Origin: DATKYQ01 sp035528415
Lineage (GTDB): Bacteria > Myxococcota > B64-G9
DNA: 64,000 bases
Direction of reading: 5' to 3'
Assembly: GCA_035528415.1 (NCBI GenBank)
Contig: DATKYQ010000080.1
Location: 1-64,000 of the forward strand
The notes beneath the pieces were generated by a model. The model did not search any database and had not been told where the DNA came from. It saw nothing but the letters and a program-made list of their open reading frames with translations. The position numbers and the translations under genes are program-made. Shown in pieces: positions 42,212-50,338 of the stretch. Within the stretch, counting starts at the first letter, position 1, and each line of letters opens with the position of its first letter.

Positions 42212-42622
42212 CTACTTCAACGCCTTTAGCACTTTTATCAATTCCCCGGAGGAAATACCCTCGATGCGGAAGCCCGTCGGAGTTACTAAAACGAGCTTGC
42301 CCGTGGCGGCCTTTTTTGCCAAGCGCGCAGCTTTTTTCTTGCCGCGCGGGATCTTCATGGCTTTCTTTAAGGTCTTCTTGGCGTTTGTTTTTTTTACGCT
42401 CTTTTCGGCGCCGCCGGACTTCTTCTCCCAGTTGTGCAGCGTGATATAGGGAACACCAACCGCTTTCGCCGCATCAGTGGTATTCTTGCCGCCTTTTCTC
42501 AACTTGTTATAGCGGGCGAGCAGGGCCTGCTTTCTCTTGTCGCTGTAACGCTTGCCTGTTTTCTTGCCCTCCTTTACCGGGGCCTGCTTGGCTTTCTTGA
42601 TCGCCTTCTTTTTTCTCGGCAT
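42212..42622 (-). CDS. Lysine-rich histone-H1-like protein with helix-turn-helix
   Basis: The 136-residue basic protein has a Lys-rich start (PRKKKAIKKAKQ), a helix-turn-helix-like middle (LLARYNKLRKGGKNTTDAAKAVGVPYITLHNWEKK, read as overlapping pieces) typical of transposase or phage repressor HTH domains, a second Lys/Ala-rich block, and an ordered tail (TPTGFRIEGISSGELIKVLK). The two basic blocks should bind DNA non-specifically and the HTH specifically. The ATG preceded by AAGGAG is used rather than one 13 codons upstream. It is divergent from a zinc-finger gene across a palindromic operator. Confidence 0.65.
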   Translation of the reverse strand: MPRKKKAIKKAKQAPVKEGKKTGKRYSDKRKQALLARYNKLRKGGKNTTDAAKAVGVPYITLHNWEKKSGGAEKSVKKTNAKKTLKKAMKIPRGKKKAARLAKKAATGKLVLVTPTGFRIEGISSGELIKVLKALK

Positions 42623-42675
42623 GTTTTTCTCCTTATAGAAACCGCTGCCATTGTTTACCATCGTAAAGAACTTAT

Positions 42676-42702
42676 AGTATACATTATACTTTGTAAAGTA
42701 TA
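42676..42702. promoter_or_regulatory. Palindromic operator in the divergent promoter region
   Basis: TATACTTT-GT-AAAGTATA (42685-42702) is a perfect inverted repeat with eight-base arms. It overlaps a second repeat, AGTATA-CAT-TATACT (42676-42690). The pair lies 10 bases before the zinc-finger gene start, 54 bases before the lysine-rich gene start, and contains several -10-like TATACT/TATAAT segments. It is probably bound by one of the two flanking proteins. Confidence 0.6.
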
Positions 42703-42712
42703 GAGTACCGTT

Positions 42713-43183
42713 ATGTCAGAAGGTGAAGTGAACGACACTAGTCAAATCGTCAACATTTTGGAGTCGCTTATCTGCGGTATCAGCGAGCGACTGGAGCGTG
42801 ACGTTGCTGACGGAATCTCTCATTCTCGCCTGGCCAAAAAGTTTGCAGCATTCGATTCTGACGATCCCGGAGAAACTCTCGATCCATCGAGATCAGAATC
42901 CGGCCTGCCGGCCGGCAGGCCGGCCTCCCGGGTCGAGAAAAGATGCTCTATCGAGGGTTGTCAGCGCCAAGCACGCGCGCGCGGTATGTGCTCGAAACAT
43001 TACCAGCGTGTACGTTACGCCGAGCAGCGCCTGAGTAACGCGGACGGATCGAACACCGAAGGTCAATTACGCGGTAGCGGTGTTTGCAGCCTGGAAGGTT
43101 GTGAAGACAGCATCTACGCCAAGCAGATGTGTAGCCGCCATTTCATGGCCTGGGTTCGTTCCAGGAGAAAGTCAGAAGACTAA
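42713..43183 (+). CDS. Tandem Cys3His zinc-finger protein
   Basis: The 156-residue protein has two copies of C-x4-C-x9-C-x2-H: CSIEGCQRQARARGMCSKH (about 77-95) and CSLEGCEDSIYAKQMCSRH (about 120-138). This fold is found at the N-terminus of phage HNH nucleases and in WRKY19-like plant proteins; no nuclease residues follow here, so it is probably a DNA or RNA binder. The N-terminal third is helical and acidic, joined by a SGLPAGRPASR linker coded by a 24-base palindrome. There is little room for a ribosome site between operator and ATG. Confidence 0.7.
   Translation: MSEGEVNDTSQIVNILESLICGISERLERDVADGISHSRLAKKFAAFDSDDPGETLDPSRSESGLPAGRPASRVEKRCSIEGCQRQARARGMCSKHYQRVRYAEQRLSNADGSNTEGQLRGSGVCSLEGCEDSIYAKQMCSRHFMAWVRSRRKSED
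42900..42923. repeat. 24-bp perfect palindrome inside the zinc-finger gene
   Basis: The 24 bases read the same on both strands (centre between 42911 and 42912, core GCCGGCCGGC-like). They code for the linker between the acidic region and the first zinc finger. A second inverted repeat, GATTCTGA (42854-42861) and TCAGAATC (42893-42900), ends at its left edge. The length and GC-richness suggest an inserted palindromic element rather than chance. Confidence 0.7.
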
Positions 43184-43201
43184 GGCGCTCAACTACAATG
43201 C

Positions 43202-43717
43202 CTACTTAACTTCTTTATCTTCTTTGCCCGCCTGCTTGACCTGTTTCTCATGCGGCCCGAATGCGGGAGGCACTGATTTTGAACCGACGTTATCCATTTT
43301 GCAGTTGCCCTCGAAGATGACTCCCTGGTCAATTGTCAGTACTGGAGATTGGATGTTCCCCAGCAGGCGCCCGGGCTTGTGAATTTCCACCCCTGTCTTG
43401 GCCCTGATGTTTCCCCGCACCTCGCCATTGATGACGATGGTGCCGATGTCTATCTCGGCCGAAACGCGGGCGCCTTCACCGACCACCAGTACCGAGTCGG
43501 AGTGAATCTCCCCCGAGAAAACACCCTCTATGTGCAGTGTTCCCTCAAACTGCAATTTGCCTTCGAATTCCGATCCCTTTCCCAAGATAGTGGTGATATT
43601 GTCGGTTTTCAGGCTCACGTCTTTCTCCTTTTTCGAGGTTGTCTTCATTTTGGCCGCCATGTCGATAGCCAGATCCGCAGGCCTATTGGTTTGCTCCTCT
43701 TTCTTGAACAGGCTCAC
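43202..43717 (-). CDS. Bactofilin
   Basis: The 171-residue protein has the bactofilin beta-helix core (about 40-140: TTILGKGSEFEGKL, GTLHIEGVFSGEI, INGEVRGNIRAK) between disordered, charged N- and C-termini. Bactofilins self-assemble into filaments without nucleotide. In Myxococcus-like bacteria they interact with ParAB. The GTG at 43717 has better spacing to GGGAGG than the GTG at 43723, which lies directly after the parB stop (TAG). It is the last gene of the parA-parB cluster. Confidence 0.9.
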   Translation of the reverse strand: MSLFKKEEQTNRPADLAIDMAAKMKTTSKKEKDVSLKTDNITTILGKGSEFEGKLQFEGTLHIEGVFSGEIHSDSVLVVGEGARVSAEIDIGTIVINGEVRGNIRAKTGVEIHKPGRLLGNIQSPVLTIDQGVIFEGNCKMDNVGSKSVPPAFGPHEKQVKQAGKEDKEVK

Positions 43718-43723
43718 GTTCAC

Positions 43724-44617
43724 CTACCTCCCTTCTATTACCGCTATAATACGCTCTAGCTCTTCTGCGGCGTAGTAGGTAATTACCACTTTTCCGCCCC
43801 GGCCTCCTTTTTTCAAATCAACCTTTGTGCCCAGACGTCTTTGCAGGGACTCCACCACCCTGAACTCGGCCGGCGTGTAGCGGTCCTGTCGCGCAGGTGT
43901 TTTGCGTTTGTTCACGAGGGGCGCTCCGCGCCTGGTCAATTCCTCGCACTCGCGCACACTCAGCGACTGCTTGACCACCCGCCTGGCCAGATCGATCTGT
44001 GCCCGTGATCCCGATACCCCGAGTATTGCCCTGGCGTGGCCCATGCTTATTTGTCCCACCAGCAACATGCGTCGGACCTCGGCGGGCAACCTGAGCAGCC
44101 TGAGCATGTTCGCGACCGAACTTCTGCGCTTGCCGACCCTCTTGGAAAGCTCTTCCTGCGTGAGCCCGTGCTCGTCAATCAGATTCTGGTAGGCCTCGGC
44201 TTCCTCGAGGGGGTTCAGGTCCTCCCGCTGCAGGTTCTCGATCAGAGCCAGTTCCAGTACCTCGGCGTCCGTCAGTTCCTTGACGATGACAGGTATGGTC
44301 TTGAGGCCCGCCAGCTTCGCGGCGCGCCACCTGCGTTCACCGGCGACAATCTGGTAGTTCAAATCGTGTTGACGGACTATCAGCGGATGAATCACCCCGC
44401 GCGACTTGACCGATTCGGTTAGCTCTAAAAGCTTTTTTTCGTCAAATCCCTGTCGCGGCTGATCGGCGTTGGGTAAAATTTTCGTAAGCGGGCAGTCGAA
44501 AGAAGAGTTCCGTCTTACATGATCCTCTGGATGATCTTCTCTGTGTAGATCACCCGTCGGAATCAATGCGCCCAAACCTCTGCCCAATGATTTACGCTTA
44601 ACTTTTCCCTGTGCCAT
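43724..44617 (-). CDS. parB: Chromosome-partitioning protein ParB
   Basis: The 297-residue protein has the N-terminal SLGRGLGALIP segment that contacts ParA, the CTP-binding/nuclease-like GERRWRAAKLAGL box (about 93-105), the ENLQREDLNPLEEAEAY motif, a helix-turn-helix (SKRVGKRRSSVANMLRLL) for parS, and a C-terminal dimer region. ParB spreads from parS and aids segregation. Two parS sites are in this window, at 46191 and 48052, on the same arm. An AAGGAC site precedes the ATG. Confidence 0.96.
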   Translation of the reverse strand: MAQGKVKRKSLGRGLGALIPTGDLHREDHPEDHVRRNSSFDCPLTKILPNADQPRQGFDEKKLLELTESVKSRGVIHPLIVRQHDLNYQIVAGERRWRAAKLAGLKTIPVIVKELTDAEVLELALIENLQREDLNPLEEAEAYQNLIDEHGLTQEELSKRVGKRRSSVANMLRLLRLPAEVRRMLLVGQISMGHARAILGVSGSRAQIDLARRVVKQSLSVRECEELTRRGAPLVNKRKTPARQDRYTPAEFRVVESLQRRLGTKVDLKKGGRGGKVVITYYAAEELERIIAVIEGR

Positions 44618-44635
44618 GTTGTCCTTATATTACAG

Positions 44636-45400
44636 CTAGTTATGGGTTCCGAGCAGTTCCCTGGCCAGCGCCATATAGCTCTCGCAACCAGTGGAGCGAA
44701 CGTCATACAACATGATCGGCTTGCCGAAACTGGGAGCTTCCGAAAGCCTGACGTTCCTTGGGATAATGGTCTCAAAAACGCGCCCGTCGAAGTATTCCCT
44801 GACCTCGTCGGCCACCCGGTGAGAGATCGAGTTGCGCTTGTCAAACATGGTCAGCAGAATTCCTTCCAAACGAAGATCGGGGTTCAAACCGCGCCTGATG
44901 AGATCCATTGTGTTTATCAGGCTGGCAAGACCCTCCAGGGCATAGTACTCGCACTGCAGCGGAACGATCACCGAGTCGGCAGCGGTAAGCGCGTTGACTG
45001 TCAGCAGGCCCAACGAAGGAGGACAGTCGATTATCACGTATTCATAACTCGCAGACAGTCTGTCAAGCGCGCCTCTCAACACCCGCTCGCGGTCGTCCAT
45101 CTCAACTAAATCTACTTCGGCGCCAAAGAGTTCATTTGCTGCCGGGGCGAGTTTCAAGTATTTCAGATCTGTCCCCAGAACGATCTCGTTCAGTTCGCAC
45201 TCACCAAGCATCACCTGGTAGATGTTCTTTCTCTCTTCCTGCGCGGCTATTCCCAGGCCGGTCGTGGCGTTTGCCTGGGGATCGCAATCAAGAAGAAGCA
45301 CCTGACGCTCCGCCACGGCGATGGAGGCCGCCAAGTTGACGGCGGTGGTGGTCTTCCCTACCCCGCCTTTTTGATTGGCAATGGCTATGATCTTACCCAT
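44636..45400 (-). CDS. parA: Chromosome-partitioning ATPase ParA (Soj)
   Basis: The 254-residue ATPase has the deviant Walker A motif KGGVGKTTTAVNLA (about 10-23), the A' motif LLLDCDPQANAT, and Walker B YVIIDCPPSLGLL. It binds DNA as an ATP dimer and is cycled by ParB. The ATG with MGKIIAIANQKGG is the usual start; a longer frame adds 13 residues with no family match. It is followed after 18 bases by parB. Confidence 0.96.
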   Translation of the reverse strand: MGKIIAIANQKGGVGKTTTAVNLAASIAVAERQVLLLDCDPQANATTGLGIAAQEERKNIYQVMLGECELNEIVLGTDLKYLKLAPAANELFGAEVDLVEMDDRERVLRGALDRLSASYEYVIIDCPPSLGLLTVNALTAADSVIVPLQCEYYALEGLASLINTMDLIRRGLNPDLRLEGILLTMFDKRNSISHRVADEVREYFDGRVFETIIPRNVRLSEAPSFGKPIMLYDVRSTGCESYMALARELLGTHN

Positions 45401-45480
45401 GAACAAACACCTGGACCCACGAGTTATCACATGCGTCAAGGTTCAACAACCGCTTTTTTAGTCGACTAAATTCAGGGCCA

Positions 45481-46179
45481 TCATTGCCTGCGAAATGTAA
45501 TCAAGACCCGGTCCAGGCCCGAGTACGGCAGCTTGTACATTATCGTCTCTTCCTGTTCGAAGCCCGCGGGTAAGTGTCGTTCGAGCCATGGCCCGGATCC
45601 TATCTCATCCAGGTCACCATTCCCGTGCGGTTGTCCGGCAAACAACCACAACCGCCCTGACCGGCCGACCAATTTCGAGCCCAACTCGAGCCATTCGGCC
45701 GGCGGGAAAGCAGCCCGAGACATGACCTCTTCAAAACTCTCGGTCTGGTCTTCTTCGCTCCAGCCCAATCTTCGCCAGCGAATATCCAGCCCATCGTTCA
45801 TCTTCATTTGTCGTGCGGCCTGCCGCAGGAACGTTGTCTTCTTCCGGCGCGCTTCTGTCAGTGTAACTCGAAGCCCGGGCCTACAGGCTTTCAGGACCAG
45901 GCCCGGAAACCCGGCACCGCTGCCAACATCATGCAGACGGGCCCCGTCCACGAGTTTGTCCAGAGGGACGAGCGAATCCAGGTAAAGTCTTGCAGCCATC
46001 TGTTGCGGTTCTCTTACCGTCGTCAAATTCATCTTTGCAGCCCAGCGCCAAAGCAGGCGGAAGTGAGCCAGTAGCTTCTCATGGGCACCGGCGCCGATCT
46101 GAAGCCCCATCTTTCGCGCTCCGGCAACGAGTGCCTGCTCGAATAGCCGAAGCGCCTGCTTGTCGACATCTGTCGGCAA
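45481..46179 (-). CDS. rsmG: 16S rRNA m7G527 methyltransferase RsmG
   Basis: The 232-residue protein has the SAM-binding motif LHDVGSGAGFPGLVLKACRP (about 84-103) and the LTEARRKKTTFLRQAA motif, as in RsmG (GidB). It methylates G527 of 16S rRNA. Start is TTG after AAGGA. A parS site lies between its start and the mnmG stop. The order mnmG-rsmG-parA-parB matches that of many origin regions. Confidence 0.94.
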   Translation of the reverse strand: MPTDVDKQALRLFEQALVAGARKMGLQIGAGAHEKLLAHFRLLWRWAAKMNLTTVREPQQMAARLYLDSLVPLDKLVDGARLHDVGSGAGFPGLVLKACRPGLRVTLTEARRKKTTFLRQAARQMKMNDGLDIRWRRLGWSEEDQTESFEEVMSRAAFPPAEWLELGSKLVGRSGRLWLFAGQPHGNGDLDEIGSGPWLERHLPAGFEQEETIMYKLPYSGLDRVLITFRRQ

Positions 46180-46190
46180 GATTCGTCCTT

Positions 46191-46206
46191 GGTTCCACGT
46201 GGAACA
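46191..46206. other. parS centromere site 1
   Basis: GGTTCCACGTGGAACA matches the parS consensus TGTTCCACGTGGAACA in 15 of 16 positions. It lies in the gap between mnmG and rsmG, about 1.6 kb from the parB start. Confidence 0.9.
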
Positions 46207-46227
46207 CGAAAACTGATATTCGACTCT

Positions 46228-48072
46228 TTAGTCGTCCTTGTTTGCTGTCGCCTTGCCGATCTGAATCGATAGCAACATCATTGCCGCCGGCGTCATCCCA
46301 TCGATACGCGCCGCCTGGGACAAGTTTTCAGGGCGCATAGCAATTAGCTTCTCTTTCAATTCCGCAGACAGGCCGTCAATCTTTTCGTAGTATATCGATT
46401 CGGGAATCTTTTGGCGCCCCAATTTTGCAATGTGCCTGGCATCGCGTGTTTGTCTTTCTATGTATCCCTGGTACTTGACCTGTACTTCCGCCTGCTCAAG
46501 TACGTCGTTCGGATAGTCGCCATTCAGTTGCTTCACCAGTGAAGCAATACCGATCCCTGGCCTTCTCAGCATCTTTCCCAGCGTGGGCCTCCTGCCTTTT
46601 CCGTCCTTTTCCGACAACGTGTTCCCGAGGAGTTTTACAAGTTCGTCGAGTTTGCGGTTCTTGCCGCGTCGCGATTCGAGGATCGCCTGCGGCACCAGTC
46701 CGATCTTCTCGGCCCAACTCTCCAGGCGGCCGGTGGCGTTGTCCTCCCTCAGCAGCAGGCGAAACTCCGCCCGTGACGAGAACATGCGGTACGGCTCGCA
46801 CACTCCCTTGCTTACAAGATCGTCTATCATCACTCCTATGTACGCCTCATGTCGGCCAAGGAGCAGCGGCTCTTTCCCGGATATCCTTGCCGCGGCGTTT
46901 ACTCCGGCGACCAGACCCTGGCCCGCGGCCTCTTCGTATCCGCTCGTCCCGTTTATCTGCCCGGCCAAGAAAAGACCTGGTACCTTCCTGACCTCCAGGC
47001 TGTGACGCAGTTGTTTAGGCTCTACGAAATCATATTCGATGGCGTATCCGTAGTTTCTGACCCTGGCACACTCCAATCCCTCGATGGAATGTATCATCTC
47101 GTCCTGCACGTCTTTGGGCAAACTGGTGGAGATGCCGTTCGGGTAGATAATTTCCCGGCTCAGGTCGGTAGGCTCGAGGACGACCTGGTGACTGACCTTT
47201 TCCGGAAAACGCACGACCTTGTCTTCTATTGAAGGGCAGTATCTCGGTCCCCTGCCCTTTATGACCCCTGAAAAAAGAGGCGAACGATCCAGGGCCGCTT
47301 TGATAATAGCGTGTGTTCGCTCATTGGTTCTGGTCAGGTGGCAGCACACCTGGGGCAGATTGATCGTTTGAGCGTCGTTCGAAAAAGCCAGGTTGACTTC
47401 ATCCGACACTTGCTCTTCGAGGCGCGAAAAGTCAATGCTGGCAGCATCCAGCCGCGCGGGAGTTCCTGTCTTGAGTCGTCCCAGCACGAGTCCCAGCCCG
47501 GCCAGGCTTCCAGAGAGGGCTTCCGCCGCCGGCTCGTCCAGCCGGCCGGACGGGTAAGAATCGAGGCCCACATGCACCAGGCCTTTCAAGAAGGTTCCGG
47601 TGGTCACGACCACCGCCCGCGCACGCAGTACCACGTCGCCGGCAAGCACTACCCCGCAAATCCCATTCCGTTCCACCAGCAGTTCTTCTGTCATTCCCTC
47701 GATCAGTTCCAGGTTTCTGGCACCGTCCACCGCCGCCAACATGTGACTCTGGTAGAGCCCCATATCGCACTGCACTCTCCTGGCTCGCACCGCCGGTCCG
47801 CGGCTCGCATTCAGTCGGCGGAATTGGATCGCGGCATCATCTGCTGCCCGACCCATTTCTCCCCCCAGCGCATCTATCTCCCTGACAATCTGGCTTTTTC
47901 CCAAACCACCGATGGCCGGGTTACACGACATGGCGGCCAGCTTGTTCCGGCTCAGGGTAACCAGGGCGCAATTCAGGCCCAGCCGGGAGCATGCCAGGGC
48001 CGCCTCGCACCCAGCATGGCCGGCTCCAATGACTACTACGTCGTACTTTGTTGTTCCACGTGGAACAGTCAT
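46228..48072 (-). CDS. mnmG: tRNA uridine 5-carboxymethylaminomethyl modification enzyme MnmG (GidA)
   Basis: The 614-residue flavoprotein has the dinucleotide motif VVVIGAGHAGCEAALA (about 12-27), the family motif NPAIGGLGKSQIVREIDALGG and the helical C-terminal tRNA-contact region. With MnmE it forms cmnm5U34. The ATG at 48072 overlaps the mnmE stop (ATGA), so coupling is likely; a TTG 12 bases earlier is less likely. The first codons contain parS site 2, coding VPRGT. Confidence 0.96.
   Translation of the reverse strand: MTVPRGTTKYDVVVIGAGHAGCEAALACSRLGLNCALVTLSRNKLAAMSCNPAIGGLGKSQIVREIDALGGEMGRAADDAAIQFRRLNASRGPAVRARRVQCDMGLYQSHMLAAVDGARNLELIEGMTEELLVERNGICGVVLAGDVVLRARAVVVTTGTFLKGLVHVGLDSYPSGRLDEPAAEALSGSLAGLGLVLGRLKTGTPARLDAASIDFSRLEEQVSDEVNLAFSNDAQTINLPQVCCHLTRTNERTHAIIKAALDRSPLFSGVIKGRGPRYCPSIEDKVVRFPEKVSHQVVLEPTDLSREIIYPNGISTSLPKDVQDEMIHSIEGLECARVRNYGYAIEYDFVEPKQLRHSLEVRKVPGLFLAGQINGTSGYEEAAGQGLVAGVNAAARISGKEPLLLGRHEAYIGVMIDDLVSKGVCEPYRMFSSRAEFRLLLREDNATGRLESWAEKIGLVPQAILESRRGKNRKLDELVKLLGNTLSEKDGKGRRPTLGKMLRRPGIGIASLVKQLNGDYPNDVLEQAEVQVKYQGYIERQTRDARHIAKLGRQKIPESIYYEKIDGLSAELKEKLIAMRPENLSQAARIDGMTPAAMMLLSIQIGKATANKDD
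48052..48067. other. parS centromere site 2, inside mnmG
   Basis: TGTTCCACGTGGAACA is a perfect 16-base parS. It falls in codons 2-7 of mnmG, where it encodes TVPRGT, so the ParB site and protein sequence share the same bases. Confidence 0.95.
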
Positions 48073-49415
48073 TTGCCTATACAAAAATTTGCGAAGATTC
48101 TGTCTAGAATGTCCGCCTCGATTACATCACCCGTGAGTTCGTCTATCCCGGCCAGCGCGTCCTTGAGATCTTCGGCTGCCAGTTCCAGACGTTCGGCCGA
48201 AATCATTTCGTCGGCTCTTCTGATTCCCTTCTCTATTCTGGCGATTGCGCAAAATTGCCTCGCGTTGGCCGGTACTCCGTCGGGAGGACCAATGTTTTTC
48301 ACAATCTCCCGGCCAATGACTTGCTCGAGGACGTCTATCCCCTGGCCGGTCTTTACCGAAATCGGGATGCCGTGGGTTTCTTTCTGCCAGCGTATGACTT
48401 TCTCTGCATTCTCTTGATGCAAAAGGTCTATCTTGTTGATGACCCATAGGCCTCTCGCCGGCCGCTGATTATCTCCCGGCGTTTCTTTCTGCACCTCGGT
48501 CACCCTGATTGGCAGTGCTGCATTGGCTATCTTCTCCCGGGCCATCTCCGCGGCTTCTTTCTCGACAGGCCCCAGATCGTCTCCGTCAGTCAAGCCGGCG
48601 GTATCAACCAGGCACACACGCACCCCGTGCAATGTCACTTCCGCCGTCACGGCATCACGAGTCGTTTGCGCTTGATTCGAAACGATCGAGACCTTGCGCC
48701 CGGCAAGGGCGTTAACCAGGCTCGACTTCCCCACGTTTGGACTGCCGTAGAAGACGACCTCCGCACCCGAGCTGCCCCCTCTTTGCAAACCGCCCTTGAG
48801 TCTCTCCAGTTGAGCTGTCAATGGATCCAGACTGTGAAGCCTTCCGAGCTCGGACTCTTCCGGAAAGTCTATCGTCGCCTCGACCAGGGCCAATAATTCC
48901 ATGATTTCATCACCCAGTTTTCGGGCCGCCTTTCCTATCTCTCCACTGATGGCCCTGCTGGCGCCCTTGAGTTGCCCCAGTGTGCGCGCATCAACAACCT
49001 GCATCACCGCCTCGGCACGACTCAGGTCCATCTTTCCGTTCTCGTAGGCGCGTCTGGTGAACTCACCCTCCCTGGCCGGCCTGGCCCCAAGCTGAATCAA
49101 TCTTTCGCAGACTGCCGACGACACTATTTCACCGCCGTGAGCGTGCACTTCCCCCATGTCCTCTCCGGTGTACGAAACCGGCCCCTTGAAGAACACCGCC
49201 AAGACTTCGTCGATGCGCTCGCCCTTTGAATCAATCATCCAGCAGTGTGTGAACCTGCGCGGTGTGGCGACTGGTCCTCTGCCCCTGCAAAGGAGCGCCT
49301 TTTCGAGGATTCCGACCGTTTCCCTGCCGCTCATGCGAATCACGCAGACAGCACCACGGCCGACAGGTGAACCCACGGCCACTATTGTGTCCGTGCTCGG
49401 GTTCCTGCTTGGCAT
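48069..49415 (-). CDS. mnmE: tRNA modification GTPase MnmE (TrmE)
   Basis: The 448-residue protein has the N-terminal tetrahydrofolate domain (DTIVAVGSPVGRGAVCVIRMSG), a G domain with GSPNVGKSS, TTRD, DTAGL and NKID motifs, and the C-terminal tail FCIGK with the catalytic Cys. It pairs with MnmG. Start is ATG after GAGGAAAGG. It lies between a 68-residue gene and mnmG. Confidence 0.96.
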   Translation of the reverse strand: MPSRNPSTDTIVAVGSPVGRGAVCVIRMSGRETVGILEKALLCRGRGPVATPRRFTHCWMIDSKGERIDEVLAVFFKGPVSYTGEDMGEVHAHGGEIVSSAVCERLIQLGARPAREGEFTRRAYENGKMDLSRAEAVMQVVDARTLGQLKGASRAISGEIGKAARKLGDEIMELLALVEATIDFPEESELGRLHSLDPLTAQLERLKGGLQRGGSSGAEVVFYGSPNVGKSSLVNALAGRKVSIVSNQAQTTRDAVTAEVTLHGVRVCLVDTAGLTDGDDLGPVEKEAAEMAREKIANAALPIRVTEVQKETPGDNQRPARGLWVINKIDLLHQENAEKVIRWQKETHGIPISVKTGQGIDVLEQVIGREIVKNIGPPDGVPANARQFCAIARIEKGIRRADEMISAERLELAAEDLKDALAGIDELTGDVIEADILDRIFANFCIGK

Positions 49416-49430
49416 TGCCTTTCCTCGGTT

Positions 49431-49637
49431 CTATTGGCTACAAATTTTTTTTATTTCTCCAGCGTGGCGCTCGATGTACCCGTCCACCTCGGTTTCCTCG
49501 AGATCGAGATCTTTCAACACACCGCCGAATATCATCTTGAAGCCCTCATCCAACTTGCCGGCCACGAGTTGGTACTTCATCTTGACGATGGCCGCTTTTC
49601 TGAGACGCTCCTGTTTGTCGCTTTTCTTGCCCTTCAT
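49431..49637 (-). CDS. Small basic protein of unknown function between jag and mnmE
   Basis: The 68-residue product is charged and helical (Lys-rich N-terminus, then acidic LKDLDLEETEVDGYIERHAGEIKK). I do not recognise it. It is a likely gene because its ATG overlaps the jag stop (ATGA) and mnmE follows after 15 bases, so it sits within a compact operon. It could bind RNA like its neighbours, but no motif shows this. Confidence 0.6.
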   Translation of the reverse strand: MKGKKSDKQERLRKAAIVKMKYQLVAGKLDEGFKMIFGGVLKDLDLEETEVDGYIERHAGEIKKICSQ

Positions 49638-50323
49638 TTCTGGCTGCTCGGCAATATCGAGAGTATGCGGAATTGCTTGTCTCCCATGCCCTGTGTAGTG
49701 ACACCTTCACGCTCCACCAGTGATTCGTGCAACAAGCGCCTGTCCTGTGAATCCATCATGTAGATGTTTATCGTCTGCTCGGCTTTTGCTGTCTTCTCTC
49801 CCAGATAATTAGCCAGCCTTTCCATCTTAGCGGTTCGCTGGACCAGCGAACCGCCTATATCCACGATGAACCGCTGATCCGAGTCATTGTTGTGCGACAG
49901 CACCTGGTTAACCAGGTGCTGTATGGCACCGCGAAGTTCACGAGATCTTCCGCGCCGCAGGTCTGGTCCTTCTTCCGACAGGTCGATTTCGATTATCGCC
50001 TTGTCGCCTTTTTCGAGAACCTCGGCCCGGCTGGAGATTCCCATGCGTCCGAGTACACCTTTGCAAAACGCAGCGGCCCATCTCGCGTCACCGGCGGCAC
50101 GGTCTTTTTCCTCTTCTGCATCCAGGAAAGTTACGACTTTTTCTTCGCTCGCTAGTTGGCCTTCTTCCACTTCCACTACTATCGCCCGACACATTTTGCC
50201 TGGCGCCTTTTTGAACTCCTGTTCAATGACATGGTAGCTCAAGTCGCCCGCCTGCATGCCAAGCTTCTTGGCTGCTTTATTCACGGCTTCTTCGACGCTA
50301 CTTGCGAAAAATTCCTTTTTCAT
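49634..50323 (-). CDS. khpB: RNA-binding protein KhpB (Jag)
   Basis: The 229-residue protein has a Jag N-terminal domain (FFASSVEEAVNKAAKKLG), a central acidic linker, a KH domain (about 90-150, with ELRGAIQHLVNQVL) and an R3H domain (about 160-229, with DRRLLHESLVE giving the R-x3-H motif). KhpB binds many RNAs together with KhpA. It stands between yidC and mnmE as in most bacteria. A GGAGAGG site precedes the ATG. Confidence 0.93.
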   Translation of the reverse strand: MKKEFFASSVEEAVNKAAKKLGMQAGDLSYHVIEQEFKKAPGKMCRAIVVEVEEGQLASEEKVVTFLDAEEEKDRAAGDARWAAAFCKGVLGRMGISSRAEVLEKGDKAIIEIDLSEEGPDLRRGRSRELRGAIQHLVNQVLSHNNDSDQRFIVDIGGSLVQRTAKMERLANYLGEKTAKAEQTINIYMMDSQDRRLLHESLVEREGVTTQGMGDKQFRILSILPSSQK

Positions 50324-50338
50324 GAAATCCTCTCCTGT

